A program made the position numbers and the translations under genes. This document shows positions 1 through 10,800 of a stretch of DNA of 64,000 nt, one piece after another. Under the pieces are notes generated by a model. The model was not told the DNA's origin, searched no databases, and was given only the letters and a program-made list of their open reading frames with translations. Source of the DNA: Aerococcaceae bacterium DSM 111021 (GTDB taxonomy: Bacteria; Bacillota; Bacilli; Lactobacillales; Aerococcaceae); NCBI GenBank assembly GCA_020112395.1, contig JACCEK010000001.1, forward strand, positions 682,001 to 746,000. Reading direction: 5' to 3'. The stretch's first letter is position 1, and the number at the start of each line of letters is the position of its first letter.

Positions 1-1463
1 TCTTCCATCGTTTGTAAGTATTGGATTGAGTCACGTTCGAAATAGATTTTTGATGGAACTTTAAACCATTGCATATTATTTCGACGTCTCCCTACTGTTT
101 TTATATTTAATAAATTCAATGCTCCGACATTTCCACCAACTGAGTTACGTCCATATGAACCACACCCTAATGTCAGTGAAGGAATGAATGCATTGTATAC
201 ATCCCCAATTCCTCCAAATGTTGATGGTGAGTTCCATATAACTCGAATAGCTTTTACTTGTCGACCAAATTCTTTTGCTAACTCTTTGTCTTGTGTGTGG
301 ATGGCTGCTGAATGTCCTAGACCATAAAACTCAACCATTTGAGCTGCTTTTTCTATTCCGTCATCTGTAGACTCTGCTTTTAGCAAAGCAAGAACTGGTG
401 ATAGTTTTTCTCGTGTTAGTGGCTCATTTGGCCCTACTTCTGAAACTTCAGCGACTAGGATATTCGTCTCTTTAGGTACTGTAAAACCAGCTTGTTCAGC
501 AATCCATGTGGCAGGTTTACCAACAATGGCACTATTTAACTTCGCTCCTGCACAGTTTTCACTGTTTGCTTTTGCTCCAAAACAGAACTCTTCCAACATC
601 ACTTTTTCTTTTGAGTTAACGATATATGCATGATAACTTAGCATCTCTTCTTTGAATTCTTTATAAATCTCTTTGTCAACAATCGCTGCTTGTTCCGATG
701 CACAAACCATACCATTATCAAACGATTTACTTAATACAATGTCATAAACTGCTTGTTTTACATTGGCTGTTTTTTCTACATAAGCTGGAACATTTCCTGC
801 TCCAACTCCTAAAGCTGGCTTTCCACATGAGTATGCTGCTTTAACCATCGCATTCCCGCCTGTTGCTAAGATTGTAGCGATACCATCATGATTCATTAAA
901 GCATCGGTTGCTGCTAACGATGGTTCGGTTATCCATTGAATACAATTTTCAGGAGCACCTGCTTCGACCGCTGCGTCACGTACTATTCGTGCTGCATGAG
1001 CTGATGATTCTAATGCTGCAGGATGGAATGAGAAAATAATTGGATTACGTGTTTTTAAAGCGATAAGTGCTTTGAAAATAGTTGTTGATGTTGGGTTTGT
1101 AGTTGGTGTGATTGCGCAGATAACACCGACTGGTTCCGCAATTTCAGTTATACCAGTGACAGGATCATCACTAATAACACCCACTGTTTTCATATTACGC
1201 ATGTAGTTTACAACATGTTCACAAGCAAATAAATTTTTCGTTGCTTTATCTTCAAATACTCCCCGACCTGTTTCTTCTGCTGCATGCCTCGCTAACACCC
1301 CATGTTGATCCAATGCTGCTACCGATGCTTTTGCAACAATATAATCAATCTGCTCTTGGTTAAAATCTTTAAATGTCTCTAGAGCTTTCAAACCGTTTTC
1401 AACTAAATTATTAATCGTATTACCTAAACCTTGTACTACTTCTTTTTCAATCAGTTCAGTCAT
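1..1463 (-). CDS. adhE: Bifunctional acetaldehyde-CoA/alcohol dehydrogenase AdhE, N-terminal part (cut by window edge)
   Basis: The minus-strand frame is open from the ATG at 1463 to the window edge, giving about 487 residues of a protein that is usually near 870. The visible part is the CoA-acylating aldehyde dehydrogenase half: a [10 protein letters not shown] nucleotide-binding stretch, an [20 protein letters not shown] segment, and the catalytic cysteine near residue 254 in NGMVCASEQ. The iron alcohol dehydrogenase half lies outside the window. AdhE reduces acetyl-CoA to ethanol in the cytoplasm and regenerates NAD+. A strong AAAGGGGAG ribosome site precedes the start. The next genes upstream on the same strand are pflA and pflB, which make the acetyl-CoA, but a terminator separates them. 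Family call is certain; only the C-terminus is unseen. Confidence 0.97.
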   Translation of the reverse strand, partial: MTELIEKEVVQGLGNTINNLVENGLKALETFKDFNQEQIDYIVAKASVAALDQHGVLARHAAEETGRGVFEDKATKNLFACEHVVNYMRNMKTVGVISDDPVTGITEIAEPVGVICAITPTTNPTSTTIFKALIALKTRNPIIFSFHPAALESSAHAARIVRDAAVEAGAPENCIQWITEPSLAATDALMNHDGIATILATGGNAMVKAAYSCGKPALGVGAGNVPAYVEKTANVKQAVYDIVLSKSFDNGMVCASEQAAIVDKEIYKEFKEEMLSYHAYIVNSKEKVMLEEFCFGAKANSENCAGAKLNSAIVGKPATWIAEQAGFTVPKETNILVAEVSEVGPNEPLTREKLSPVLALLKAESTDDGIEKAAQMVEFYGLGHSAAIHTQDKELAKEFGRQVKAIRVIWNSPSTFGGIGDVYNAFIPSLTLGCGSYGRNSVGGNVGALNLLNIKTVGRRRNNMQWFKVPSKIYFERDSIQYLQTME

Positions 1464-1554
1464 TTTAATGCTCCCCTTTGCTTTCTTTATACTTACATGT
1501 TACCTTTTTCACAAATGGATGTAAAGAGTTTTTACAATACAAATTGTTACACAT

Positions 1555-1667
1555 CATTGTTTTACCAACATATAATACAGTTTTTAATTCTGTTTCATTA
1601 TCCATCCCTTATATCATGTGATTGTGTGAGCATTGTTTTGATCTGTTATATAACAACATTGTTTTAA
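1555..1667 (-). promoter_or_regulatory. adhE upstream region with three CATTGTTTT repeats
   Basis: The 311-bp gap between the adhE start and the pflA terminator has no credible gene. It holds three copies of CATTGTTTT(A/G) in the same orientation at 1555, 1631 and 1658, and a perfect 12-bp palindrome TGTTATATAACA at 1644-1655. Repeats like these before a redox-balanced gene suggest regulator binding, but no half-site spacing matches a Rex box well. The role is inferred. Confidence 0.35.
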
Positions 1668-1774
1668 TTATTATTACATTTGGATATCTTCGTAAAACTA
1701 GAAAATAGAAAATCGTCAGCACCATAAGATATCAATATACATTCAAGCTACTAAGAGGAAAAATTTAATCACAA

Positions 1775-1809
1775 AAAAAGCGTAACACTCTCTGTCAGTG
1801 CTACGCTTT
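1775..1809 (-). terminator. Rho-independent terminator of pflA
   Basis: A 13-bp stem with one G-U pair (1777-1789 with 1797-1809) is followed on the minus strand by a run of T (plus-strand AAAAAAA at 1773-1779). It sits 16 bp after the pflA stop and insulates adhE from the pfl genes. Confidence 0.85.
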
Positions 1810-1825
1810 CTATAGTAAAACCTAT

Positions 1826-2617
1826 TTAATCATCTAGATAACCTTTGTAACGCTCTGTTCTCAGTAATCGCTTCGCATTCTCAACCCGCTCGACTGAAGG
1901 CGGCTCTACCCCTTTTAAGCGATAAGGTATACCAAGTGCTTCGTATTTATACACACCTAGCTTGTGATATGGTAGAACTTCAAATTTACGCACATTACTT
2001 AGTGTTTCAACATAATCCCCCAACCTAATCAAATACTCATCATAGTCGGTTCGAGTTGGTACCAAGACGTGGCGAATCCATACAGGTACATTCAATTCTG
2101 AGAGTAACTCAGCCATCTGCATGATATTTTCATTACGAACGCCAGTCAATTTCGCATGACCTTTTGGATCGATATGCTTAATATCAAACAGAAATAAATC
2201 AGTGTAATTCATTAGCTCTTCAAATTGTGAACGGAATGGCTCCTCTAAAGTAAAAGGTGCTCCACATGTATCAATGGTTGTATGAACACCATTTTCTCGA
2301 CAGATTTTGAAATACTCAATTAAAAATTCAATCTGAAGTAATGGTTCCCCTCCACTTACAGTTACGCCACCGCTACTTCCCCAAAAAGAGCGATATTGAA
2401 CTGCTTCATCAAATAATTGTTGAGGTGTGTATTGAGTACCGCCTCGCATATTCCACGTATCTGGGTTATGACAAAACTGACAACGGAGACGGCATCCTTG
2501 CATAAAAGAGATAAATCGTATCCCAGGACCGTCAACCGATCCAAAACTCTCAGTCGAATGAACATTCCCTATTATTGGTGTTTTAACTTCTGACAAGATG
2601 TATTCCCCTTTCAACAA
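1826..2617 (-). CDS. pflA: Pyruvate formate-lyase-activating enzyme
   Basis: Radical SAM enzyme that puts the glycyl radical on PflB using a 4Fe-4S cluster and S-adenosylmethionine. The cluster motif CRLRCQFC is at residues 42-49, followed by NPDTW, after the family signature STESFGSVDGPGIRF; a GGEPLLQ SAM-binding motif follows. Length (263) is normal. The frame starts with TTG at 2617, which has an AGGAG site 9 nt upstream; a second TTG at 2596 has an AAAGGGG site 8 nt upstream and would give a protein starting at SEVKTP, closer to typical family N-termini. Either is possible. It lies 20 bp downstream of pflB on the same strand, so the two are probably cotranscribed. Confidence 0.96.
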   Translation of the reverse strand: MLKGEYILSEVKTPIIGNVHSTESFGSVDGPGIRFISFMQGCRLRCQFCHNPDTWNMRGGTQYTPQQLFDEAVQYRSFWGSSGGVTVSGGEPLLQIEFLIEYFKICRENGVHTTIDTCGAPFTLEEPFRSQFEELMNYTDLFLFDIKHIDPKGHAKLTGVRNENIMQMAELLSELNVPVWIRHVLVPTRTDYDEYLIRLGDYVETLSNVRKFEVLPYHKLGVYKYEALGIPYRLKGVEPPSVERVENAKRLLRTERYKGYLDD

Positions 2618-2637
2618 GAATTTTAACTCCTAACTAA

Positions 2638-4896
2638 TTACATTGAACTGTGCATTGTACGGTTAATAACATCCATTTGTTGTTCTCTCGTTAACTTAAT
2701 AAAGTTTACGGCATAACCAGAAACTCGAATTGTTAGTTGAGGGTATTCTTCTGGTCGTTCCATTGCATCTAATAACGTTTCGCGGTTAAAAACGTTAACG
2801 TTTAAGTGGTGTCCACCTTCTTTAACATACCCGTCCAACATATTCACTAAGTTATCTTGTTGAATATCTTCATCTTTACCTAATGCTTTTGGAATGATTG
2901 AGAATGTGTTTGATATTCCATCTAAAGCATATTCGTAAGGTAATTTAGCTACAGACAATAAACTTGCTAAGGCACCATGAGTATCACGACCATGCATTGG
3001 GTTTGCTCCAGGTGCAAACGGCTCACCTTTACGGCGCCCATCAGGTGTGTTACCTGTCTTCTTACCATACACTACGTTAGACGTTATTGTTAAGATTGAT
3101 GTCGTATGCATTGCATCACGGTATGTAGGATGTTTCTTCACTTTATTCATGAATGCTTTAAGTAAATCAATTCCAATTTGATCCGCACGTTTATCATTAT
3201 TACCATATTGTGGGAAATCACCTTCGATTTCGTAATCTACTACTAGACCATTTTCATCACGAATTGTTTTCACTTTCGCATATTTGATTGCTGATAATGC
3301 ATCGATGGCCACTGAGAATCCGGCAATACCTGTTGCCATTGTCCGTTTTACATTTGTATCGTGTAAAGCCATCTCGATACTTTCATAACTGTATTTATCA
3401 TGCATGTAGTGAATGATATTTAGTGAATTAATATACAATCCAGCTAACCATTCTAACATGTCATCGTATCTTTCCATGACATCATCGTACTCTAAGTATT
3501 CCGATGTAATTGCTTGATATTTTGGCCCAACCTGTGCCTTAGACATCTCATCTACTCCACCGTTAATAGCGTAAAGTAGAGCTTTTGCTAAGTTTGCACG
3601 CGCTCCAAAGAATTGCATTTGTTTTCCGACTTCCATAGCAGACACACAACATGCAATCGCATAGTCATCACCATAGATAGGACGCATAATATCATCGTTC
3701 TCATATTGGATAGCTGATGTATCAATCGACATTTTCGCTACAAAACGCTTAAAGTGTGTTGGTAAACTTGGCGACCATAACACTGTTAAGTTTGGTTCTG
3801 GTGCTGGTCCTAAATTTGATAACGTATGTAAGAATCTAAATGAACTCTTCGTTACTAACGGGCGCCCATCGATTCCAACACCTCCAATTGATTCTGTTAC
3901 CCAAGTTGGATCTCCGGAGAATAATTGATTGTAATCGGGTGTACGTGCGAATTTCACTAAACGTAACTTCATAATGAAGTGATCTACTAATTCTTGTGCT
4001 TCTTTTTCCGTTAAAGCTCCAGTTTGTAGGTCACGTTCAATATAGATATCTAAGAACGTTGACGTACGACCTAACGACATTGCTGCTCCGTTTTGTTCTT
4101 TAATTGCAGCTAAATAACCTAAGTATAACCATTGGAAAGCTTCTTGAGCATTTTGTGCTGGGCGTGTTAAATCAAAACCATAAATATTACCTAATTCAAT
4201 TAAGTCTTGTAAAGCACGGTACTGTTGACTTACTTCTTCACGTAAACGCATCACATCTTCATTCATTTGGCCATTTCCGATATTCGCAAAGTCATTTTGT
4301 TTTTCTTTCATTAAGCGGTTCACACCGTATAAAGCAACACGTCGATAATCTCCAATAATACGTCCTCGACCATATGCATCAGGAAGTCCAGTAATAACAC
4401 CTGACTTACGAGCTGCACGCATCTCTGGTGTGTAAGCATCGAATACACCTTGATTATGTGTCTTACGGTATTTTGTAAAAACATGTTCAATTTCTGAATC
4501 GATTTTGTAACCGTAGGCTTCTGCTGATTGGACAGACATACGAATTCCACCAAATGGTTGTAAACTACGTTTAAATGGTTTCTCTGTTTGTACGCCCACA
4601 ATTTTTTCGATGTCTTTATTCAAGTAACCTGCATCATGTGATGTAATCGTTGATACTACTTTCGTATCCATATCAAGGACTCCACCTGCGTCACGCTCTT
4701 GTTTAGTCAGTTCCATGACTTGATCCCATAATTGAAAAGTCTCAATTGTTGCGCCTTCTAAGAAAGTATCATCACCTTCATAAAGTGTATAGTTCTCTTG
4801 AATAAAATCTCTAACATCAATTGCTTCCTGCCACTTTGTTCCAATAAATCCTTCCCAAGGATTTAAATTTGCTCTTTCTTTTTCTACTTGTTCCAT
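2638..4896 (-). CDS. pflB: Formate C-acetyltransferase (pyruvate formate-lyase)
   Basis: Cleaves pyruvate plus CoA to acetyl-CoA and formate under anaerobic conditions. The 752-residue protein shows the paired catalytic cysteines in [11 protein letters not shown] (about C416 and C417) and the C-terminal glycyl-radical motif RVSGYAV (about G727). The longest frame begins at 4911, but that ATG lies inside the ribosome site ATGGAGGGGATAACC; the ATG at 4896, correctly spaced behind GGAGGGG, is the better start. pflA follows immediately. The upstream region carries a Rex-like inverted repeat, which would fit control by NADH/NAD+ ratio. Confidence 0.98.
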   Translation of the reverse strand: MEQVEKERANLNPWEGFIGTKWQEAIDVRDFIQENYTLYEGDDTFLEGATIETFQLWDQVMELTKQERDAGGVLDMDTKVVSTITSHDAGYLNKDIEKIVGVQTEKPFKRSLQPFGGIRMSVQSAEAYGYKIDSEIEHVFTKYRKTHNQGVFDAYTPEMRAARKSGVITGLPDAYGRGRIIGDYRRVALYGVNRLMKEKQNDFANIGNGQMNEDVMRLREEVSQQYRALQDLIELGNIYGFDLTRPAQNAQEAFQWLYLGYLAAIKEQNGAAMSLGRTSTFLDIYIERDLQTGALTEKEAQELVDHFIMKLRLVKFARTPDYNQLFSGDPTWVTESIGGVGIDGRPLVTKSSFRFLHTLSNLGPAPEPNLTVLWSPSLPTHFKRFVAKMSIDTSAIQYENDDIMRPIYGDDYAIACCVSAMEVGKQMQFFGARANLAKALLYAINGGVDEMSKAQVGPKYQAITSEYLEYDDVMERYDDMLEWLAGLYINSLNIIHYMHDKYSYESIEMALHDTNVKRTMATGIAGFSVAIDALSAIKYAKVKTIRDENGLVVDYEIEGDFPQYGNNDKRADQIGIDLLKAFMNKVKKHPTYRDAMHTTSILTITSNVVYGKKTGNTPDGRRKGEPFAPGANPMHGRDTHGALASLLSVAKLPYEYALDGISNTFSIIPKALGKDEDIQQDNLVNMLDGYVKEGGHHLNVNVFNRETLLDAMERPEEYPQLTIRVSGYAVNFIKLTREQQMDVINRTMHSSM

Positions 4897-4935
4897 GGTT
4901 ATCCCCTCCATATTATATCAAAACAACATTATTAC

Positions 4936-4953
4936 TTGTGAATCATTACACAT
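4936..4953 (-). promoter_or_regulatory. Rex-like operator upstream of pflB
   Basis: TTGTGAATCATTACACAT matches the redox-repressor Rex consensus (TTGTGAA-N4-TTCACAA) at 12 of 14 informative positions. It lies 40 bp before the pflB start, where Rex sites occur in related bacteria. The match is seen; Rex binding is inferred. Confidence 0.45.
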
Positions 4954-5023
4954 TTATGATAAACTATTTTTATACCTAAATCAATCCTTTATAAGTATTA
5001 TTTATTAACTTTGTTCTTTTTAT

Positions 5024-5054
5024 CAAAAAAAGCCCTGTTATCTTAACAGAACTT
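5024..5054 (-). terminator. Terminator of the DUF59 gene
   Basis: An 11-bp stem with G-U pairs (5030-5040 with 5044-5054, loop TCT) is followed on the minus strand by seven T. It ends the gene at 5083-5430. Confidence 0.7.
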
Positions 5055-5082
5055 AATTCGTAGTAAATATTTACTTATTTAT

Positions 5083-5430
5083 TTATTCACTTGGAATACC
5101 TAAAGCAATACGAGCAAATCGAGAGATGCGAGATAAATCCCAATGCGGTTCAAAGACAACTTTTATATCGATTTCAGTAATTTTATCAAAGTTAGCTAAT
5201 TGATATCTCACGTCACTATCAATGAAGTCTGCTAAAGGACAACCGGCAGTTGTTAAAGTCATTATGACTTCAACCTTCCCTGCTTCATCCATATCTACTT
5301 CATATATTAGGCCTAAGTTCGCAATATCTATGCCTAACTCTGGATCGATGACTCCTGTTAATTGCTCTAGTAATTCTTCTTCGTACTTTAATGCTTCGTT
5401 TTTGAATAGAATACCAAATTCTTCATTCAT
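5083..5430 (-). CDS. MIP18/DUF59 family metal-sulfur cluster assembly protein (SufT-like)
   Basis: A 115-residue protein with the DUF59 fold: a central VIDPELGIDIANLGLIYEV segment and a TLTTAGCPLADFI segment whose cysteine is the conserved family residue. Members such as SufT and PaaD help in Fe-S cluster maturation in the cytoplasm. The call rests on these motifs and the usual small size; the client protein is unknown. The gene is alone on the minus strand and divergent from the DUF1858-DUF438 operon at 5577, sharing a 146-bp promoter region, which hints at a joint role in Fe-S or redox stress. It has its own terminator. Confidence 0.85.
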   Translation of the reverse strand: MNEEFGILFKNEALKYEEELLEQLTGVIDPELGIDIANLGLIYEVDMDEAGKVEVIMTLTTAGCPLADFIDSDVRYQLANFDKITEIDIKVVFEPHWDLSRISRFARIALGIPSE

Positions 5431-5501
5431 AAAAGATGTTCCTTTCGTTTAAATAATATATTTATTTTATTCATATTGCTTTTGAAGTTTTTGTTCGCTA
5501 G

Positions 5502-5513
5502 TATTATATAATA
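5502..5513. promoter_or_regulatory. Palindromic divergent -10 region
   Basis: TATTATATAATA is a perfect palindrome that gives a TATAAT-type -10 box on both strands (5507-5512 on plus). It lies midway between the divergent genes at 5430 and 5577. The -35 elements are poor (TTGAAG at 5482 with a 19-bp spacer on plus), so the promoter call is tentative. Confidence 0.4.
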
Positions 5514-5576
5514 TAGTACGTTTAGTTTATACATAAATAGATTTAATATCAATCGAATTTTATAAGGAGTAAGAAA

Positions 5577-5819
5577 ATGGAAAATCAAGTGGACCTTAAT
5601 CAACCTGTGAAACATGTCCTTGATTCACACCCTGAACTTCTCGACATACTTGTCGATCTAGGCTTTAAACCTTTAGCTAATCCAGCTATGAGACAATCGG
5701 TTGGAAAAGTTGTCACATTAAAACAAGGCTGCAAATTAATCAACTTACCATTAGAACAATTAATAAATGAACTACAATGGAACGGCTATACTGTCATCGG
5801 AGGTGACGTGAATGAGTAA
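5577..5819 (+). CDS. DUF1858 domain protein
   Basis: An 80-residue protein that is almost entirely a DUF1858 domain, the small helical domain found alone or attached to redox proteins such as hybrid-cluster and hemerythrin-like proteins. Visible features are DLNQPVKHVLDSHPELLDIL, then LGFKPLANPAMRQSVGKVVT and LINLPLEQLINEL. An AAGGAG site lies 7 nt before the ATG. Its end overlaps the next gene by 8 bp, indicating translational coupling. By analogy with ScdA/YtfE, where a small N-terminal domain precedes a hemerythrin domain, it may work with its neighbour; this is inference. Confidence 0.85.
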   Translation: MENQVDLNQPVKHVLDSHPELLDILVDLGFKPLANPAMRQSVGKVVTLKQGCKLINLPLEQLINELQWNGYTVIGGDVNE

Positions 5820-7797
5820 TAATACAGATAATCGCATAGATATATTAGAAGGTATTCTTCTTAAATTGCATCACGGAGCAGATCCTGACTCAGTTCAGGA
5901 TGAGTTTAATGAGCATTTCACGGGTGTGAGTGCCATTGAAATCTCCATGATGGAACATCAATTAATGTATGGTGATAGTGTGATTACCTTTCAAGATGTT
6001 CTAAAGCTATGTAATGTTCACGCGAATCTGTTCAAAGGTGCGATTGAAGATGGTAAAGCGCCAGATGCTGACCAACCCGGACACCCAGTGACTGTATTCA
6101 AAGAAGAGAATATGGCCTTACGCTCTGCCCTACTTCGAATTAACAATATACTAGATACCTTTGAAGATATGCCGGTTGAAGAATTAACTGAGGGTATGAT
6201 TAAAGGACTTAAACGTCAATATGATATCATCGGGCAGTTTGATAACCACTACAAACGTAAAGAACATTTATTCTTTTCGGTCATGGAAAGTTACGGCCAT
6301 GATGCCCCACCAAAAGTTATGTGGGCAAAAGATGATGAGATTCGTGACCTATTCAAACGCGCATACAAAGCCATGGTAAAATTCCCAGATATTAAGTTTT
6401 CAAAAGTAAGAGACACTTATGAGGCTTTTCAATTTGAATTCAATGAAATGATTTTTAAAGAAGAAGCCATATTAATTAATATCTTACTGGAGAGTTTCAA
6501 TCAATTGGATTGGTACAACATCGCCCAGCAAAGTGATAATTACGGCTATGCGATTATTCGTCCACGCGAAACTTGGGAACCAGAAAATCTGGCAGACTTA
6601 CTTAAAGAAGATTCGGAAAAAGCTGAAGAATTGTCGATTCAAGAAGTACCGATACCAACTAAGACAGCTCAAAAAGCTGTGAGTAAAGTGGAAAGTAAAA
6701 CAATCGAAACACGAAAAATTACCGTTAATGGCGGTCAATTTACAGTACTTTGGGAACAAGATGAGACGCTTGACTCAAGCAGTAACCAAATCATGAACCC
6801 AACAGTGCCTCTTCCGGTCGGTGATGGTTACTTGAGCCTAGAACAAATCAAAGTCATCTTTGATTACATCCCAGTGAAAGTTACTTTTGTTGATCAAGAT
6901 GATATCGTACAATACTTCAATCACAAGAAGGAGTCATCAATATTACCACGACATGCTGAAGATATCGGTGCTCAGGTAGAAGATGTCTATCCAGAAGCTG
7001 TCTGGGATACATTAGAACCCATTGTTCAAGCTTTCAAAAATAACACATTAACTGAAGAAAACTTTTGGTTTGAACATGAATCAGAATTCTTATATATTTC
7101 GTATAAAGCACTCTTTAATGAAGCCGGGCAATATCAAGGGTTCGTTGAAATAATACAAAACATCCAACCTATCTTAGATATTCAAACGGATAAATGGCGT
7201 AATTTACTCCCTCAAAGTAAGGTTGATTTAACACTTAAGGATCCAGCTAATTTAACTCAGGTTAATCACAAACATCAGTCTCAAGCAGAATCACAAGTAC
7301 TTCAATTTGGTAAAGGACAGTTGGAGTTCAACTGGTCTGTAAGCAATGAGACAGTAGTCAATGATCCAAAGGATTTTTCTAACGAACAATTGATTAGTAT
7401 CGGCGAAGGATATTTAAGTTTAAAACAAGTGAGACTCATTTTGGATTCAATGCCCTTTGAGATTACTTACGTTGACGGCGATCATAAGTTCAAATACTTT
7501 AATAACATTGGTCCTTATGACGAGATGTTATTCCAAAGATCGCCTTTAGAAATTGGGCGTGACTTAGAATATTGTCACCCAGCTAGAGTTTGGCCAAAGG
7601 TTAAACGCTTATCTGAAGACCTTCAAGCACAACGTCGTTTTATTGAACCTATGTGGTTCTCACCTGGGAATAAACTTATTTATATCTTATATATTGGTGC
7701 GCAAGATCAAAATGATAATTATCATGGTATTGTGGAGACTGTTCAAGATGCTTCAATGTATGTTGAATTGGACGGAACAGAGAAACGATTGTATTAA
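5812..7797 (+). CDS. DUF438 / hemerythrin-like / tandem PAS protein
   Basis: A 661-residue soluble protein. Residues 1-80 or so match DUF438 (helical, with GDSVITFQDVLKLCNVHANLF). A hemerythrin-like bundle follows at about 90-240 (HPVTVFKEEN, HYKRKEHLFFSVMES, FKEEAIL), which could hold a di-iron centre. A linker leads to two PAS domains at about 335-450 and 525-645. The two PAS copies are clearly related: each starts GDGYLSL or GEGYLSL, then has KVTFVD or EITYVD, then QYFNH or KYFNN. Most DUF438 proteins I know of have one PAS. The gene is coupled to the DUF1858 gene. A sensor or repair role for nitric oxide, oxygen or iron is likely, but the ligand is not known. Confidence 0.85.
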   Translation: MSNNTDNRIDILEGILLKLHHGADPDSVQDEFNEHFTGVSAIEISMMEHQLMYGDSVITFQDVLKLCNVHANLFKGAIEDGKAPDADQPGHPVTVFKEENMALRSALLRINNILDTFEDMPVEELTEGMIKGLKRQYDIIGQFDNHYKRKEHLFFSVMESYGHDAPPKVMWAKDDEIRDLFKRAYKAMVKFPDIKFSKVRDTYEAFQFEFNEMIFKEEAILINILLESFNQLDWYNIAQQSDNYGYAIIRPRETWEPENLADLLKEDSEKAEELSIQEVPIPTKTAQKAVSKVESKTIETRKITVNGGQFTVLWEQDETLDSSSNQIMNPTVPLPVGDGYLSLEQIKVIFDYIPVKVTFVDQDDIVQYFNHKKESSILPRHAEDIGAQVEDVYPEAVWDTLEPIVQAFKNNTLTEENFWFEHESEFLYISYKALFNEAGQYQGFVEIIQNIQPILDIQTDKWRNLLPQSKVDLTLKDPANLTQVNHKHQSQAESQVLQFGKGQLEFNWSVSNETVVNDPKDFSNEQLISIGEGYLSLKQVRLILDSMPFEITYVDGDHKFKYFNNIGPYDEMLFQRSPLEIGRDLEYCHPARVWPKVKRLSEDLQAQRRFIEPMWFSPGNKLIYILYIGAQDQNDNYHGIVETVQDASMYVELDGTEKRLY

Positions 7798-7798
7798 A

Positions 7799-7834
7799 AA
7801 AAGGAACTTGCTATTTTGTAGCAGGTTCCTTTTT
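7799..7834. terminator. Bidirectional terminator between DUF438 gene and hsdR
   Basis: A stem of about 14 bp with one G-U pair around loop TTTTG, flanked by A-run on the left and T-run on the right, lies between two convergent genes and can serve both strands. Confidence 0.85.
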
Positions 7835-7840
7835 AATTTA

Positions 7841-10800
7841 CTAACGCCAGTTTAATGGTAGTATCTCTTCTTCAATAACGTCTGTAAATTCATTCTTTAC
7901 ATGTTTCCAGAATTTTAATCGATTAACTCCATTTTCAGTGTTTTCTTTATAGGCATTATAATCAGCACTTCTTTTTAATTCTGTCTCACCGATTTGTTTT
8001 TTCTTAGCTGGGTTATAGTTTTCTACTAAGAAAGCGAAATCTTCCTTATTTAAGAAATATTCTTTAGTAATCTTCTCTTCAATCGTATCTATCTTTTCTT
8101 CAATCTTTAACTGAAGTTTTTGAGATACATCTAAGTTTTTCAATTCTTCTTTTGGTAAATGTTGAACTTCATTCCAGATATCGTCAATAATGACAGCTAA
8201 TTTTGGATTTGTTTGTTTAAAGTCAGAAATATACTTTTCAATTTCATTAACTCTCTTTTTACTTGGTTTATCATCTTTTTGATTGTATCTTTCATTCGAT
8301 AAGTTTTGAATGAGTAGAATAAGATACTCGTAATCAATCTTATCCGTTCCAATTGATGATAATTTATAGTCAATATCGAATAATATTTCTTCTACATCAT
8401 TCTCGCCAATCCGTTCTTTAATTTCTTGCAATGCATTTTCGTATTTACCGTGATAATCTTCAATCAACTCTACTTTTAATCCGAATTCTTCTCTAAAGTA
8501 ATCTTCATCATAATTAGAGTATACTTTGATTGAACTGAACGTTTTATCAAATTGTTGATAGTTTTTTACAAAGAGCTTTAGTGCTTCTGTCTCATCATTC
8601 ATATCAATATTATCTGGATTGGGAGCTATAAATCTTAACTCCTCTAAAGCAAAAGTGAATTTACTAAACGCTTCATCCCAATCTGGAGCTTGAATAGCAT
8701 TTTCGCCTCCATTAGAATACAAGAGAAAAGCTTCTTGAACTGCCTCTTTAAATGTAGCTGGTGATTGGAATGTCATGATTTGTCCGTATTGTTTAGTATG
8801 GTCATAAATACGGTTGGTTCTAGAAAAAGCTTGGATCAGACCTTGTGGTCTCATCGGTTGTCTATCGACAAAAAGTAATGCTAAAGAAGGCGCATCGAAC
8901 CCAGTTAATAGTCGATCAACAACTATAACAATATCAATTTGTTCTTCTCTATATTTATATATTTCCTTTTTCCGAGCTAATCTATCATTTAAATTTCTAT
9001 TGAATCCTCGAAGATTACTTAAATCATAATTCGTATTGTACATCTTGTTATAATCCTCTATGACACCTTTTAAATGACTTTGGTTCTCAAATGAACTCTC
9101 CTCAGTTTCTGTTACTGAATAAGTGACACTCACTTTAGGAAAGTCAACGACTGCTTTTTTCACTTTGTCAGAAATAACAACTGAACTTCTGCCCTCGAGG
9201 ACTTCTCTAAATAAATCATAATATCGTTGAGCTTCTTTAATAGAACTCGTCGTCAATATTGCACTGTAAGTATTTCCGATTCCTTGATCCAGGTTAAATT
9301 TATTTTTTGAATGATTAATAATTGTATCAATAACTTCTAATTTATGTTCATCAGAAGAATAAATTCGTGATGGAATGTATCTTTCTTTCTGAACTTCATC
9401 CATATGGAGCACATTATCAACTTTTGCTTCTGCTTTGACAATATCTATTAAATCATCATCACTAATAGTATTGTTGTATTCAACTTGAAATCCAAGCACT
9501 GCATTGTCGTTAATTGCTTCTTTGACTGTATATTCATGTAATCTAGGGCCATATTGTTCTTCAGTAGTTCGTGCTAAATTTCCCTGTTCTTGACGAGCAT
9601 TTTCTACAAAAAGTGGTGTTCCTGTAAAACCATACCAAAGAGCATAAGGAAAGAACTTATTAATCTCCTGTTGTTTTTCTGGTGAGACCGCCCTATGACA
9701 TTCATCTACTACAAAGGCTACATTCAATGATCGTAACTTTTTATAATTCCGATTGTTTTCGTTATCTCCATATCTTTTCATAACATAATTCAATTTTTGA
9801 ATGGTCGTCACTATAAGTGTTCTATCATTTGAAACTAGTTTTTTTACTAAATCAGAGACATTATCAGTCTGATCTATATCAATAACATCATTCTCTGCAT
9901 AAGAAGTAAAAGATGCCGTCGTTTGTTGATCAAGATCTATTCTATCAACGATAAATATTGTCTTATCTATTGAAGGTATTTGAAGTAAGTTTCTCGCTAC
10001 CTTATAAGAAGTCAAAGTCTTTCCTGATCCAGTCGTATGCCAAACATAACCTGACTCTCTTCTTCTAGATGCCCTTTCCACTGCTTCGATAGCATGGATT
10101 TGATAAGGTCTCAGTAAAATTAGTGATTTCTTTTCGTTATCTATTACAGTAAACTGTGTGACTAATTTATGCGCATGCGGAATCGATAAAACATGTTCCG
10201 CAAATTCTAAATAATTATTCACTCGCTTATTATCTTTATCAACCCAAGTTGTAAGGAACTTAGAATTAAGTTTTTCTCCTCGACCTGCTGCAATGTACCG
10301 TGTGTCGGAACCATTTGTAACGACAAACATCTGAGTCGTTGAATAAATTCCATTAAACTTACCTTCGTTTAAGTACTTATTAATTTGTTCATAAGCAGAC
10401 ATATACCCATCAGATTTGTTTTTCAATTCAATATGAATCATAGGTAGCCCATTAATTAATAAAGTTACATCAAAAATCCTTTGACGATCAACAGGACTCA
10501 CTTGTGTAGTCCGATACTGATTAATCACCTCATAGACAGATGTACCACCTGCAATATCTTGGCGACGAATGACTTGCAATAATATGGTTCCCTTGCTAGC
10601 ATCTTCTCGTTGAACCGTCGCCTTAGCAACACCATTCTCTCCTGTTAACCAAACTGCAGCAGCATAAAAAGAGCTAAAGTTCAATTCTGCTTTAACTTGT
10701 TCAAATTCTTGGTCAGTTAATGGAACACCATCCAGAACGCTTACATTATTTGCTTCCAAAATTTGTCTGAAATTGTCCCATAATTGATCTTCAGTCTTTA

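Noticed and set aside
1644-1655. Rex box TGTTATATAACA upstream of adhE
   Set aside because: The half-sites are too close; Rex sites need a longer centre.
1431-1667. A 78-codon plus-strand frame upstream of adhE
   Set aside because: Overlaps the adhE start region, low-complexity Phe/Tyr-rich translation of AT-rich spacer, and no ribosome site.
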